Below are positions 47,123 to 58,135 of a stretch of 64,000 nt of DNA, piece by piece. Origin of the DNA: Stagonosporopsis chrysanthemi (taxonomy: Eukaryota; Ascomycota; Dothideomycetes; Pleosporales; Didymellaceae); the NCBI GenBank assembly GCA_022560025.1, contig JAFISE010000056.1:1-64000 (forward strand). The letters are read 5' to 3'. Within the stretch, counting starts at the first letter, position 1. Each line of letters opens with the position of its first letter. The notes under the pieces were generated by a model, which did no database searches, was not told where the DNA came from, and saw nothing but the letters and a program-made list of their open reading frames with translations. A program made the translations under genes and the position numbers.

Positions 47123-47785
47123 ATGCCCTTCCTTCTCGCCTTTCCCCGAGATGCCTCGCCTCGTCTGCGGGGACTGCAGATGTGCCAGGTCGGCATTGTT
47201 GGCTTGACGGTCGTGTATACCTTTCTTGCTGCCGTTATCCCGAGCAAGCACAAGGCATTCACATTCTCGCTGCTCTACGGCTTGATTCTGACGAGCATCA
47301 CGACATCCATCCTGATCAACAAGGAGCAGAAGGCTGCGGCACAAGGAATCTTGACTAAGGACAAGTACGTGAAGTACCAGTTCTGGAAGATCGCCGCCGG
47401 CTTCTCCACCTACTTCATCGCCTTCATCGCCTTCATCGCCTTCCTCGCCTCCCCTCAGGGCGACGAGAAGCTAGGCAGGAACGAGAATGGACTCGTCATG
47501 AACGGTGTCAAGATCAACAACTTCCAATCCATCATTTTGTGGACCAACACCTTCAACTGGTAGGTTTGATATCACCGTGTATACGGCTGCACGGCCCGAA
47601 TGCTAACTTTGTAAAGGATTTTCATGTGGGCCAGTCTGTTCTACTCTTGCTGCATGACCCAACGCGAGACCGGCCAGATCCGTCTCGAGGGCGAGGAGGC
47701 CAACATCTCGCTTGGCCAGGATACCACCAACGATGAGGAGTATGCTAGGCGCCTCCAGGCACAGGACCCGAACTGGCAGTCCTAG
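47123..47785 (+). CDS. Four-span membrane protein, function unknown
   Basis: Two exons, 47123-47559 and 47617-47785 (57-nt intron, TGCTAAC branch), give 201 residues; the join reads TFNWIFMWASLF. Four hydrophobic segments are visible: VGIVGLTVVYTFLAAVI, FSLLYGLILTSITTSILI, IAAGFSTYFIAFIAFIAFL and IFMWASLFYSCC. A short acidic C-terminal tail follows. I do not recognise the family; the layout (four helices, small size) is like other fungal tetraspan proteins. A tandem 9-nt repeat (TCATCGCCT) at about 47417-47443 encodes the repeated FIA units of the third helix. Confidence 0.75.
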
Positions 47786-48315
47786 TGGAGCCTCTGTGCA
47801 GCATACAAGGTGACAATGCAAACAAGGTTTCGGCCTCGCTCATCTTTGTTGAATGTGGAGGTGTGGTGAGCTGCATGCGAGAATGATTGACGAGTAGCGA
47901 ATCGTCCAGACTAGGATAATGAAATGAACTGTTCTTTTGGGTGGTGTTACAAGCTTGAGCACCTTCTGCCATATGAGTGCACACTCGTTGCCTTCTAAGA
48001 CTACACAATTCAAAAAAAGATAAGCCCAGGTTGCGCCGTGAAGCACCATACGCGTCGCCGTGTCCGTGTCCGTATCCGTGTGCTCATGAATTGCACAACG
48101 TACTCACTGTTACTTTAAGCTAGCTGAACGCTATCATACCATCATTACAGTCTCAAGAGGTGTCTCAAAAGGTCTACAGTTGTCACGCGACACGTCAATG
48201 GCTTTGTCTTCCCAACGCATGACACAAGCCTATGAATCGATCATTATTGTACACTGCCGCCTTCCATTACGGCTCTCGAAGCCAATACCTTTTCTCTGCC
48301 ACTTACTCCAAGCAT
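47786..48315. other. Intergenic between convergent genes
   Basis: Contains the 3' untranslated regions of the four-span and CFEM genes. A short GTGTCC/GTATCC-type repeat lies near 48058-48083. No gene seen. Confidence 0.5.
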
Positions 48316-49146
48316 CTACAGAACCAAAGCCGCCAATCCAAGGACACCAGCAGCAACCATAGGCACATGGGCTGCCGCAGCCGCACCAGTGAACTCAGGC
48401 AAGCCGCTAGAGGTACGGGTCGGCACACCAGTACCCTGAGGTATGGAAACAGAAGTAAATTTGCTACTAGGGTAAGGAGGAAGGATGCTCGGGATGAAAA
48501 CGGAGGTCGGCGAAGGAAGCGACACAGGAGGGACTGTTGTGTCAATGGAGGTAGGATGAGGAACCAAGTCTGAAGATACAGAAGGGAGGTTGGGTACGTC
48601 GTCCGTGGGGTGAGTAGGGACTGAGGATGTCAGCACAGTCAAGACTGTGAGCAGAGAGTAGAAGCACGTACCGGGATACCCAGAAGGCTCAGAAGGCTCG
48701 CCAGTGGCGGTTGGGTATTCGGGATACTCTGGCTCGTCGGTTGCAGATGGGAGGGTTTCAATAGGGGCCTCAGACGAAGTCGTAGAAGGGGCATCAGTTG
48801 TAGGTACCGGGGGAAGCTCAGTAGCTGTGGGCGTAGGCAGAGGAACAGCCGAAGTAGTAGAGGGCGCAGGAATCTCAATGGGGAAGCCGGCCGCAGCGCA
48901 GATGCCAGCAAGGACTTCGATGGTTTTGCTCTGGTCAGAGGGGTCAGAGCAGGCAGACTGAACACACGGCGTAACGACTGGGGTCAGCTCCGAGGATTTC
49001 TGGCACGAGCAGGCGAAGTCAGTGAGTCCGCATCCCAGCCCGGTGATGGCAGTGGTAAGACACGAGAGCGAGCATGACGGCAGGTCAACAATGCTTTGAG
49101 AAGCCACAAGAGCTGTGAAGCTTGCGAGGATGAGTGTGCTCTTCAT
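48316..49146 (-). CDS. CFEM-domain GPI-anchored cell-surface protein
   Basis: Two exons, 49146-48672 and 48620-48316, give 259 residues. The signal peptide is MKSTLILASFTALVASQ. The CFEM domain carries eight cysteines at 25, 29, 39, 46, 48, 61, 66 and 83, with Asp43 placed as in DFACSC, the position used for heme iron in Rbt5/Csa2-type proteins. A long Pro/Thr/Ser-rich stalk follows, and a hydrophobic C-terminus (GAAAAAHVPMVAAG, then VLGLAALVL) suggests a GPI anchor. CFEM proteins take part in heme uptake, wall structure or host interaction. The 51-nt intron has no stop codon and is a multiple of three, so reading through it only inserts 17 residues. A TATA box (minus strand, 49230-49235) lies 84 bp upstream. 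Confidence 0.9.
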   Translation of the reverse strand: MKSTLILASFTALVASQSIVDLPSCSLSCLTTAITGLGCGLTDFACSCQKSSELTPVVTPCVQSACSDPSDQSKTIEVLAGICAAAGFPIEIPAPSTTSAVPLPTPTATELPPVPTTDAPSTTSSEAPIETLPSATDEPEYPEYPTATGEPSEPSGYPGTCFYSLLTVLTVLTSSVPTHPTDDVPNLPSVSSDLVPHPTSIDTTVPPVSLPSPTSVFIPSILPPYPSSKFTSVSIPQGTGVPTRTSSGLPEFTGAAAAAHVPMVAAGVLGLAALVL

Positions 49147-49985
49147 GACGATGACCTTGAGGTAGTGTAGTAATGGCTGGAGACGAGAAATGAGAGCAGG
49201 AGGGAATCTAGGTAAGCGCAACGCAGCTGTTTATACACAAAAGCTGCAGGGTTTGTAGGCGTGAATTGTATGACATCCCAAGTATTGCCTGCACTCCGGC
49301 CTCGATCAGGAACTACACAAAGATCAGCTTCGGAGATTGCCAGCCGAAAGAAGCAGGCGGATGTGACCGAAGATCTGTTTCCGTTCGCAGCACGATCCGT
49401 CACCAATCAACACTCCGTGCTGTGCAACTTTTGCCAAGTATGTTTCGCAAAGAGCATGCTGCTCAGCACTTTGTGTAAAGCGTTGCAAAGGTTTGCATAT
49501 TGGACCGAGGATCGACTGGCCAGCGTGCATTATTATGGTTGGGATTGATGTTCCGAGGTCGTACGACGCGCATGCACTATCCAGAACGCCGTGCATCACC
49601 TGTACAAGTGTAGTACACACGAGAATAACCGACTAAGAATAGTTGCTTGTGCAGCTTTGTTGTTGCCTCGTGGTTGCAGCTCTCGACGGCTTGCGACAAG
49701 TCGAATGTAGACGCTCAGTCAAACATTATTCTGGTCCAGACTAATGAAGTTCAGAACACGGAGTGAATCTGCAGCATGACCAGCTGTTGTCACATGTGAG
49801 TGGCGTCTGGGGAAACCCCTGTCTCCCGCCTCCGCAATGCACGGAAATGAAACTCTGGCGTTGGTCTGGGGTTCACGGAGTCTGGCAAGGATCTCCTACA
49901 CACATGCTCACGAGACGCCAGTAAGGCGTCCATCCTCTGTTTGTTTTGTTTGTTTCGAGCCTCGAACCTCGCCGAAGGCTGATGC
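49147..49985. other. Intergenic, CFEM promoter
   Basis: Holds the promoter and leader of the CFEM gene and the 3' end of the next minus-strand gene. No other gene recognised. Confidence 0.5.
49230..49235 (-). promoter_or_regulatory. TATA box of the CFEM gene
   Basis: Reads TATAAA on the minus strand, 84 bp before the ATG, which is a usual distance for fungal core promoters. Confidence 0.5.
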
Positions 49986-51378
49986 TCAACTTGGGCGCAG
50001 GAGTGTGAGTGCTGGCCAGCTCAAACGATTCTCAAGACTCTCTCCTGTAGGATTGTGCAAGTTCCGGACGCTGGAGATACTCTGAACGTCTTCGTTGGTG
50101 CTTCTCCAATCAACATCGGCCCATGCCGCGCTGTCATTGTTGCTGACAAAACTTGCTCCATCGTAGATCTCAAGCTCAACGCCTTGGACAGACTGTTGCT
50201 CCAGTTCCGACACTGGCCTACTCTGAACTCTGAACTCTTCGGTCTTCAGGATCTGTAGCTCCGGGCTGGGCTGTTCGCGACCGAATACACTTTTGAGGAC
50301 AGATATTGTTTGCCGCGTCGGTGGCAGACAGTCAGTTTCCTGCGAGCAGCATTTGAAACCGCTATTGTGCAAGTTCGGGATGATGCAGAGGTCGCTACTG
50401 CGAGAGCTATCCATCGCAATCTTTTTGATCAGGTGCGCCATAGACATCTCAATGTTGAGCTTTACGAGGTACGCGAGGGGATGGAAAATCGCATACCTAG
50501 TCACGATAGTCAGCTTCGAGAGTGCTAAAACAGGGGCACGGTTGACTTACACAAAGCCATTTGGAATCCACATGGCAACAATAATAAGCACGTCCATCAG
50601 CAAGGAAATAACGATCATGTACCGATTGAACGACACCAGTCGGTTATATTTATGGAGGCCATTTCTGACAAGGTTTGCTTGAACAGCTCGCATGAAGTAA
50701 AAATTCAGAAATGCGTCCATGAGCAAGTACAAGACTTTTTCAATCCGGTCCCAGATGTTATTGATGTGTATCCAGCTTGTACTGTCAGTATTTGGATCCA
50801 AGGTGGGACAACATTACGCTACTTACCGGCTGCTGATCTGAAGACGCGCTGGCATCCATATGATGAACACACTGATGTTGATCAATGTAACCACGACAGC
50901 AGTGCCAATCATGAGCAGACGGCCTTTTCGCCTATCGGGCATAATAATGCGCACACGATTGATGATGATCTGTAACAACAACTGAACCTGGATTGACCAG
51001 TTCAACACTGCAATAGTCAGTCGGCGTAGCGAGGTTTGGCGGAGACGTAAGTGATTTACATATAGACATATAGAACCAGAAGCTTGGCCTGATGATTTTG
51101 AGAAGGTAAAGGAGGCACTCGATAGCTATCACCAAAGACGCCGCTATCTCGAGCCATACCATCCAGACGTATGCACTCTTCCATGGGTTCCGACACGCTT
51201 TGGTCTGTTTGATGGCGATAATGGCTGCTGTGACGGCGAAGATGCCTGCAAGACCAAATACGACGCCGGCAACCGTGATTGCTCTATAAGTGACTGGTTG
51301 AATATAGTAGTCGTCGCGAATAAATGGGCCCCATGCGGTGAAAGTCGGATCCGGGTCAAATTCAGAGCCCCAGCCCAT
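49986..51378 (-). CDS. Seven-span integral membrane protein, function unknown
   Basis: Four exons (51378-51060, 51007-50827, 50781-50551, 50496-49986; introns 52, 45 and 54 nt) give 413 residues. Joins read FYMSILLNWSIQVQ, QISSRTSWIHINN and PNGFVYAIFHPLAY. About seven hydrophobic spans can be seen, starting at AITVAGVVFGLAGIF and ending at the FHPLAYLVKLNIEMSM region, followed by a cytoplasmic tail of about 140 residues. The layout recalls fungal GPCR-like or Pth11-neighbour proteins, but the Pth11 signature and CFEM domain are missing. The signature RLVSFNRYMIVISLLMD is shared with uncharacterised fungal integral membrane proteins. The start MGWGSEF was chosen because upstream in-frame codons lie in the probable leader. 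Confidence 0.8.
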
Positions 51379-52613
51379 GGTGGCAGCGCATAGCAGGTTT
51401 GACCTGCATGAATGTAATACAGGAGGATTCGTCCAAAGTGACGCTTGGTGTGCGCAAGTATCTTCGGGATGGAAAGACCATATGTCGGTATGACTGTGCG
51501 CACTTCGAGCTGTAGGTAAATGCAGATTCAGACTCAGACCTTGACGACACGACGCCAATCCACGATCTGCATTGGTGCGTCTCTAGACAACACACTTAAA
51601 GGCCCGAACTTTGTTGAGACTGCAGCACTGCTGACGTACGAATCCATGCGTGCCGATTGGACCGGTGGTTCCGCTTTGACTTGAAGGCTTGTGATGTTCT
51701 TGCTCTCGAGACGGGCCCGGTTTTTGTATGTAAGTGCAAGACTTACACCTCAAGTTTCTACAATGCTTTTCCGCAGAGGATCGATAAGTCTACTATTCCG
51801 CATCAATGACTTGTGTCACAGTCGAGGTAAGCTTCAATCTTGTCAGCGCACCAACAAACCGAACCACCATTTGACGCAGTAAACGTCTCGAATTTCTGAC
51901 TGCAGAAACTTGAGAATCCTTGAACAAAGGCAAAAGTAACACCTCGACACGAATGCAGAAAGATCGAACACGGAAAGTAAGGCGTCGGGATGGGAAATTC
52001 TTCCCGCTCTCGGAAACGTAACCAACTGTAGCCAGACGGCATGCTACCCGTTTCGTATAATTGGCTGTTGAGAGACACGGAACCTATCGACCATCTCCTA
52101 GACAGAATGCCTCGAAATTGGGTATTTGGCACGTTGATCAGACAAAGGCAATAATAAGGACCGGTAACGGCGCGGACCTACGGCTGCAGCACGAAGTCAT
52201 GATCTCAGCGCTCGGCCCCTGTGATACAAGTTCGCAACTGCAGCTTCCCCGCCCTGAAATACTGTCCAGCCGCAAACGTAAGAGCTTCTTCGCCACCAGA
52301 GTGAGACAGGACGAGACTGCAGGATGCAAGCATGCGTGGGTTGATCAGTGCTCAGACTATCGGAAATCTGGGGAAGAAGACATCCTGGCGAGTGAGTCGC
52401 ACAGGCCAACAGGATGCACATGGGCACACTCGGTATGCAGCTGCTGACTATTTGGAAGGTGCGACGAGTGAATGCCTGTGCCACTGACGTAATCACGGTC
52501 AAAGTCAAAAATCGCAGTTGTAACACGACTTTATGTCATGCCTATTGCGTTGTGTTTGCGCATGGATCGCGAGTGCAAAGGCTTATATACAGAGTTCAAC
52601 TGCCCGGATCCGC
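51379..52613. other. Intergenic, no gene seen
   Basis: About 1.2 kb. Contains the promoter of the seven-span gene and the 3' untranslated region of the HTD2-type gene. Short frames on both strands lack any domain. Confidence 0.45.
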
Positions 52614-53579
52614 TCACTCTTTGATCATCCCTTTCATACTTTGCTTTCCGTAGCTATCCCAGATGTCCGCATTCCAACCGCCATCGACGCTGTTTTGCTG
52701 ATCCTTTCCCAGCAGTATCCGGTACGATTCGCCCATATACAGCGGCGACATGGCGCGATATGTGATAGACTTTGGTACCGCCTCAGCACTTCCCTCTTTT
52801 GCTGTGTCTCGCCAAAAGTCTAGGATGTTAATCAGGTTGAGGGGTCCATGAACGACGCAGCTCCTGTGCCCTTCAACCTGTCTACACCACTCCGGTGAGT
52901 AGTGAATCTTGTGTCCGTTGAACGTCAACGCAGAAAATCTGAACAAAGTCACGTCTGACTGGCAAAAATCTCTCGTGTGCTCTCCGGTTGGCAGTCCCTG
53001 CTCTGAGGTCTTAGCGGGTGGGGTCAGGGGATTCTTTGGGGCAATCTCCTTTTGAAAGACCCAGTTCCTCTTGTCCACAAGCGCAATGCCTCTGTTATTC
53101 TCAAAGGTCTTTTCAACGCCAACAACTAACATTTCTCCACCGTTCTTAAGCTTCTTTGGTTCAGCGGACAGGAGCCTGGTGGTTTCGCGTACCTCCTGGC
53201 CAACCCTCAGCAGTGCATCTGCGTCTTGCGTCCAAGTCAACTCTCCGCCTGCCCACATACGGCGCGTGTATGGTGCTAAAGGGTTGACAGTGCGGTCGGT
53301 ACCGTCAAGACCGAGTTCGGATTCGATGATGCTTGGTGTGAAATAGACGAGATGGTACCCAGCAGGTACAGGGGTGCCTTCTGGCGGCGGGTTATTCGAA
53401 GTCGGAGTGCGATTCAAAGTTATGCTTAGTAGCTGAAGTTGGTTCGCGTCAAGGACTTGCTTTCTGACCGAGACTGGCTTTCCGGTGCCGAATCGCTCGA
53501 AGATCTCCGTGCTGGCTTCTGCTGCAGAAGCACACCGGTAGGCCGAGGTAGAAAAGAGGCGACGCGCTATGTGAGCCAT
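52614..53579 (-). CDS. HTD2: Mitochondrial hydroxyacyl-thioester dehydratase (HTD2-like)
   Basis: This is a single-exon gene of 321 residues. MAHIARRLFSTSAYRC has the look of a mitochondrial targeting peptide. The C-terminal half carries a MaoC-type hot-dog signature, LFRFSALTFNGHKIHYSPEW followed by VVHGPLNL, as in fungal Htd2, which dehydrates 3-hydroxyacyl-ACP in mitochondrial type II fatty-acid synthesis (the route that supplies lipoic acid). Mesaconyl-CoA hydratase-like proteins share the same layout, so substrate is less certain than fold. A longer in-frame ORF extends upstream, but its extra residues look like leader sequence. Divergent from the Zn2Cys6 gene, 410 bp apart. Confidence 0.85.
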   Translation of the reverse strand: MAHIARRLFSTSAYRCASAAEASTEIFERFGTGKPVSVRKQVLDANQLQLLSITLNRTPTSNNPPPEGTPVPAGYHLVYFTPSIIESELGLDGTDRTVNPLAPYTRRMWAGGELTWTQDADALLRVGQEVRETTRLLSAEPKKLKNGGEMLVVGVEKTFENNRGIALVDKRNWVFQKEIAPKNPLTPPAKTSEQGLPTGEHTRDFCQSDVTLFRFSALTFNGHKIHYSPEWCRQVEGHRSCVVHGPLNLINILDFWRDTAKEGSAEAVPKSITYRAMSPLYMGESYRILLGKDQQNSVDGGWNADIWDSYGKQSMKGMIKE

Positions 53580-53989
53580 ACCACGATGAATGAGTTGCAT
53601 AGGGTGCATAGGGAGAAGACAGCAAGGCTGCATGCACACGTACGATTGAAGTAGCCCAGCTCGCGTCGGCAAAGCATTACCAGCATAGCCGACTCGAGGC
53701 AGCGTCATCCATTGGATCGCACCGTGAGCAATGCCAAGATTCGTCGCGATAGAGCAAGCTTGGGTGTACGAATACTCGACACTGCCTCTTGGATCGCTTG
53801 CACGTGCCTGTGAAGCAATGTACGCAGACCATCCGCTTGACAGATGTTCGTTGCTTCTCGTTCGGCCTCCACACTGCCCAGCACATTGAAGAACGGAGCC
53901 CTGCCGAGACGCTAAAGTCAAGCAAGTTAAACGGCTACTCCCCTCCTTCCGGCAACTCACAGGATACCCATTTTCAAAGCCAGCACGAG
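53580..53989. promoter_or_regulatory. Shared divergent promoter (HTD2-like and Zn2Cys6)
   Basis: A compact 410-bp region between two divergent starts. It must contain both core promoters. No strong TATA or CCAAT box was seen. Confidence 0.45.
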
Positions 53990-56199
53990 ATGACGGACTT
54001 TGGCGACGAACGCCCAAGGAAGCGGGCCAAGCTTGCGTGCACCAACTGCAATGCGCGACGAGTCAAGTGCGACGTTACGGACCGTCAGCCCTGTCGCAAT
54101 TGCGAAATCGCACAGGCGCTGTGCGAAACGCGCGAGTCAAAGCGAGGCAAACATCCTCGGAAGCCAAAAGCGGAGAATGGCAAGCACCATCGTGCTCCTG
54201 CAGCCGAGTATGTTGCTCGTCAGCAAAACGCGATCGCAAGTAGCTATGCACTGACCCTGGTAGCACTGTTGATGCCGATATGACCCCTGACCGACACGAG
54301 GACGACATTGCTGCATCACATGTCCTTGCGTCGCTGTCGACAAAGTTCCACAGCCCCGCCGAGAATCAGGCCGCGAACAACAACACCGACTTTCAGTTTG
54401 CTACGCCTCGGACGCGCCAAGACTCACAGGCTGGCATCCCACAGACTCAAACAAGTCGACATGAGGATGATGGGGCTGTCTTTCTGGGCGAGTCCAGTTC
54501 GCTGAGATATGTAACCGAGGAAGGCACTCCGATTCCTGCGCCCCATCGCCCTCGACTACGACATGCCGTACCAAATGCTGTCAAGGCAGAAGCGCTTGTT
54601 CCTGAGTGGGAAGCAGAGAGGCGTCGTAAGCGGATGGAAGCGCTGCAAGCTGAGGGTGCTTTCTCCTTTCCTCCCAGCGACGTTCGCATAGCTCTTCTCG
54701 AAGCCTTCTTCCAATGGTTCCATCCGCATTTTGCTGTCGTGGACGAAGCAGATTTGTGGGAATCGCACCGTCAAGGCACAATCTCACCGTTGCTGCTGCA
54801 GGCGATGCTGTTCATTGGTGTCATCCACTGTGAGGAGCTAACACTACGCAACTTGGGCTGGGGAAACCGCCATCGAGCAAGATATATCTTCTACATTCGT
54901 GCCAAGGACATCTATGACGCATCATACGAGACCAATAAGCTGATTGTTCTCCAAGCCGTATTCTTGATGAGCTTCTGGCGCGCCGGTGCGCTGCTTGAGA
55001 AAGATGCTCGTCATTGGCTTTCGGTCGCCATAAGTTTAGCGCAAACCAAAGCGCTGCATCGATCTACAGGAGAGTCAGACGAGAAACTCACCAAGCTCAA
55101 ACGCCGTTTGTGGTGGGCCATATACGTCCGTGAGCGCCAATGTGGATCCGCACTGGGACTTCCAAATCGCATCCGTGACGAGGATTGTGATGTGGAGCCT
55201 CTGTCGACTTCCGACTTCGAATTCGCCTACCTACCGACGACATCACCAATCGATGCCGAACGGTATAAGGATTATGGCGTCGGAATGGTTCAACTGGCTG
55301 GTTATTTGGGCAAGATTGTTGACGCTGGCTATCTTCCCAATCGTACTCTCAAGCCTGAAGTTCGCGCGGCTATCCGAGACGAGCTCTATCAATGGAAGCA
55401 ACAGCTCCCGCTGGTCATGCAAGTTTCGGTCGACACGGGCGACGATCCCAGCTTCCAGGCTAGCATGTTACATCTTGCTTACAACAACCTGCTCATGCTC
55501 CTTTACCGATCTAATTTCATAAACGACGAGGATGGAAGCGCAGACATTGAGGGAAACATAGCTTTACAAGCTGCTGCTCGCAATTCTCGGATCGTAGAGG
55601 ACATGCTGCCACGAGCGAACATTGGCCATGCACAAATCCACGTCATCACCAATCTGTTCAATACACTTTGCATACATGTTGCACATCTGAGGCGATCCTC
55701 GGGCATCAACCGAACATTGGCTGAGCACCGAGCCAAACTATGTTTGTTGGGTCTCCAAGAGCTACAAAGAACTTGGGAAGTCACCAATTGGGTACTGCAG
55801 CTCTTCTTCCAATACCTCGATCGTTCGACAGCGGCGCGGCTGGCTATGGAAGCCGATGATATCGGTATTTCCAGTGTGGCCGCACCGAGCGGGCACGTCA
55901 CTCGTGCTTCGACGCCTTTGACTCAGCAGGCCGATAAGGTTGATGCCGCTGACGTTGATGCGATGCTGACAATGCAACAAATGAGCAACAATCAACCGGA
56001 GACGGGTATGACGCCCTGGTCCTGGACCACTGACGAGGCAAATCAATACCTCTTTTCGCAAATAGAGAACGACTTTGCTTTTGGAGAAGGTGGAATGCTA
56101 CAGTGGAGTCCGAACGATTTGCTGAACGGCGCGTTAACACCGAATTTTGGTTTCGCTGATCTGCATCCTCTTGAAGATGGTGGTCCACCTGGAGTCTGA
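53990..56199 (+). CDS. Zn2Cys6 transcription factor with fungal_trans domain
   Basis: Two exons, 53990-54207 and 54264-56199, give 717 residues. The 56-nt intron has a GTATGT donor, CACTGAC branch point and GTAG acceptor; the join reads RAPAADTVDADMTPD. The zinc cluster spans Cys17-Cys45 with spacing CX2CX6CX7CX2CX6C, preceded by basic PRKRAKLA. The middle part has the fungal-specific regulatory domain: ALLEAFFQWFHPHFAVVDE, LIVLQAVFLMSFWR, then HWLSVAISLAQTKALHR and RRLWWAIYVRERQ. This architecture is common in regulators of carbon use and lipid metabolism. Its target is unknown; its neighbour on the divergent side is a mitochondrial lipid enzyme. Confidence 0.93.
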
Positions 56200-56516
56200 G
56201 AGCAGACTGTGCCGAAGGTAATCACTGAAGGACTTCGTGCAAGCTTCCTAGATGGATTGTACGATCGAAGAATCAAGAGTACGAGGTTCTCTCACCTCCA
56301 GAGATTGGAACCGACGATAATCTCAATACTACCAAGCTTACAAGGTACCATTCAGCGTCCACGTAGTAGCTTTGTGCGACCAATGTTGTGGTTGAGCAAG
56401 AGTCTTATAAGATGTGCTCGTAGTAGTCTGTTGCATTTGTGGCAAGTCCTATCATAACACCCGGTTCACTGGTTTGTATCGTCAATGGCATCACCGTTCA
56501 TCCTCATGTCATTCTT
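56200..56516. other. Short region between convergent genes
   Basis: Contains the 3' untranslated regions of the Zn2Cys6 and ZIP genes. Nothing else seen. Confidence 0.5.
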
Positions 56517-58135
56517 TCAAGCCCATTTGCCAAGCACACTCATCAGCACCATACCGCAAACCAATGCGAACATGGCTGTGGTAGTCCGGATCAAACCAGC
56601 ATTCAGCAGGCGCCCGTGCATCCAGTCTCTCGCCAACATCTCAACAATGCCCACCCATGCGAGGATTCCGGCTGACAGCGCATCGAGCGTTCCGATGGCA
56701 ACGATCGTGGATGGATCGTTTCCGTTGAAGGTATTCAGAACGCCAATACCAATAGCCATGCCAATAGGTGTAATGAGAGCAAAGGTACCGCCCATAATGC
56801 ATTTCTGCAGAGTAGATGCAGCAGCCGTGGGGAGCTCTGCGATACAGGTACCGAGCGCGATACCCTCGAACATCTGATGGAAGAGGATGACGATGAAAAG
56901 CGTGACAAAGAAAGAATCACCAGCCACGACGAGGGTGATTCCAATAAGGATCGAGTGAAAGATGATGCCAGCCTCCAGATTTAAAACATTGATCTTCTCT
57001 TCCATAGGTGTGGCATTAGGGACCGCGCTGTGAGCGTGAGGAAGGCCGTGGCTGCGGTTGAACTCATTGTCCGGCGTGCTTGTTGCGGATACGGCCTTGT
57101 CACTACCACTTGTGGGGGTAGCGCTAATCTCGCTGTCGGTGGCAGTGTGCTTTTTTGCGCGCCATTGCACGAAACGGGCACCTAGGTAGTCTGCAAGGAA
57201 AGACAGGAACAGTCCAGCTAGGAAAACGGCAGCCGTGGTGCCTTCATACTGAAGTTCGCCCAAGCACTCGTTGCCGAACATAAGATCGGCATGGGTGAAA
57301 AGATGGATAAATGCAGTCGACAAGACGATACCGGTACCGAACTGCTTTAGTATTACGAAGATGATATTCGTCTGGGAGATAATATTGAAGCGAGTCGTTA
57401 GGATTGGCAAGAAGACACCAAACGCGCTGGTCACTAAGATAACAAATAGAAGACCAACGCGCAACGGAATGTTGTAGTCGCGGCTGGTCGCGTCGCAGGA
57501 GACTTCTTCAGTGCCGCCAACGCAGTGCCTTCAGAAAGTTAGCAGAAGTTCACTAGAGTTCTGCATGACAGACTCACTCAACACCGGCGTGGAAATGACA
57601 GTGCTCTTCAGAGCCTGCAGGCTCTTCGGCAGTCTCTCCACCGTGGGAGTCTTCCTCAGCAGACTCAACGAGGACCTCGACATCTTCACCAGCATCGTCT
57701 ACGCAGTATCTTGGTCGCAGTCAGTAAAAGCTTGAAGACACCATATGAATGGACCTACGTCTCAGTGCCATGCGTGTGGCAGTCTGTGTACTGTGCTTGG
57801 AACTCTTCTGTGGCAGTAGGTCCGGAGATTTGGTATTCTTCGGTACCAACCATACACCAACTGCCATACGTTAACGCTATACTTCTTCGGTCCGGCGTAC
57901 AGGGCGGGACTCACTTGACAGTTCCATGGGGGTGACAGTCGGACACGGCAGTGATTGCGGGCGCCGTGGAGCCAGTCTGTGTGATGGTCGCTGTCGCTGT
58001 GATGGTCACCGTCTGAGGGCCGGCGGATGTTGGTGCAGCCGTGGAGGTCAGGAAGGCCTGGTCTTCTGGATTTGTTTGTGCAGTCACAAATACTGCGAGA
58101 GCTAACAAGGTGGTGATACGGGTGGCTCGAACCAT
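56517..58135 (-). CDS. ZIP zinc transporter with Cys/His-rich ectodomain (ZrfC-like)
   Basis: Four exons (58135-57915, 57860-57759, 57709-57578, 57528-56517; introns 54, 49 and 49 nt) give 488 residues. The signal peptide MVRATRITTLLALAVFVTAQ leads to an extracellular N-terminus with three C-H-x-H-x5-C motifs: Cys67-Cys76 (CHPHGTVNWC), Cys101-Cys110 (CHTHGTETYC) and Cys145-Cys154 (CHFHAGVEHC). Eight helices follow, with a His-rich loop (SHGLPHAH) and metal-site motifs HSILIGITLVVAG in TM4 and HQMFEGIALG in TM5. This is the design of Aspergillus fumigatus ZrfC, which imports zinc under neutral/alkaline, zinc-poor conditions. Its gene is divergent from a zincophore gene, as in Aspergillus and Candida, which supports the assignment. 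Confidence 0.94.

Noticed and set aside
54240..54263. A 24-nt intron in the second Zn2Cys6 gene
   Set aside because: Too short to splice. The 56-nt intron from 54208 has a consensus donor and branch point and keeps the frame.
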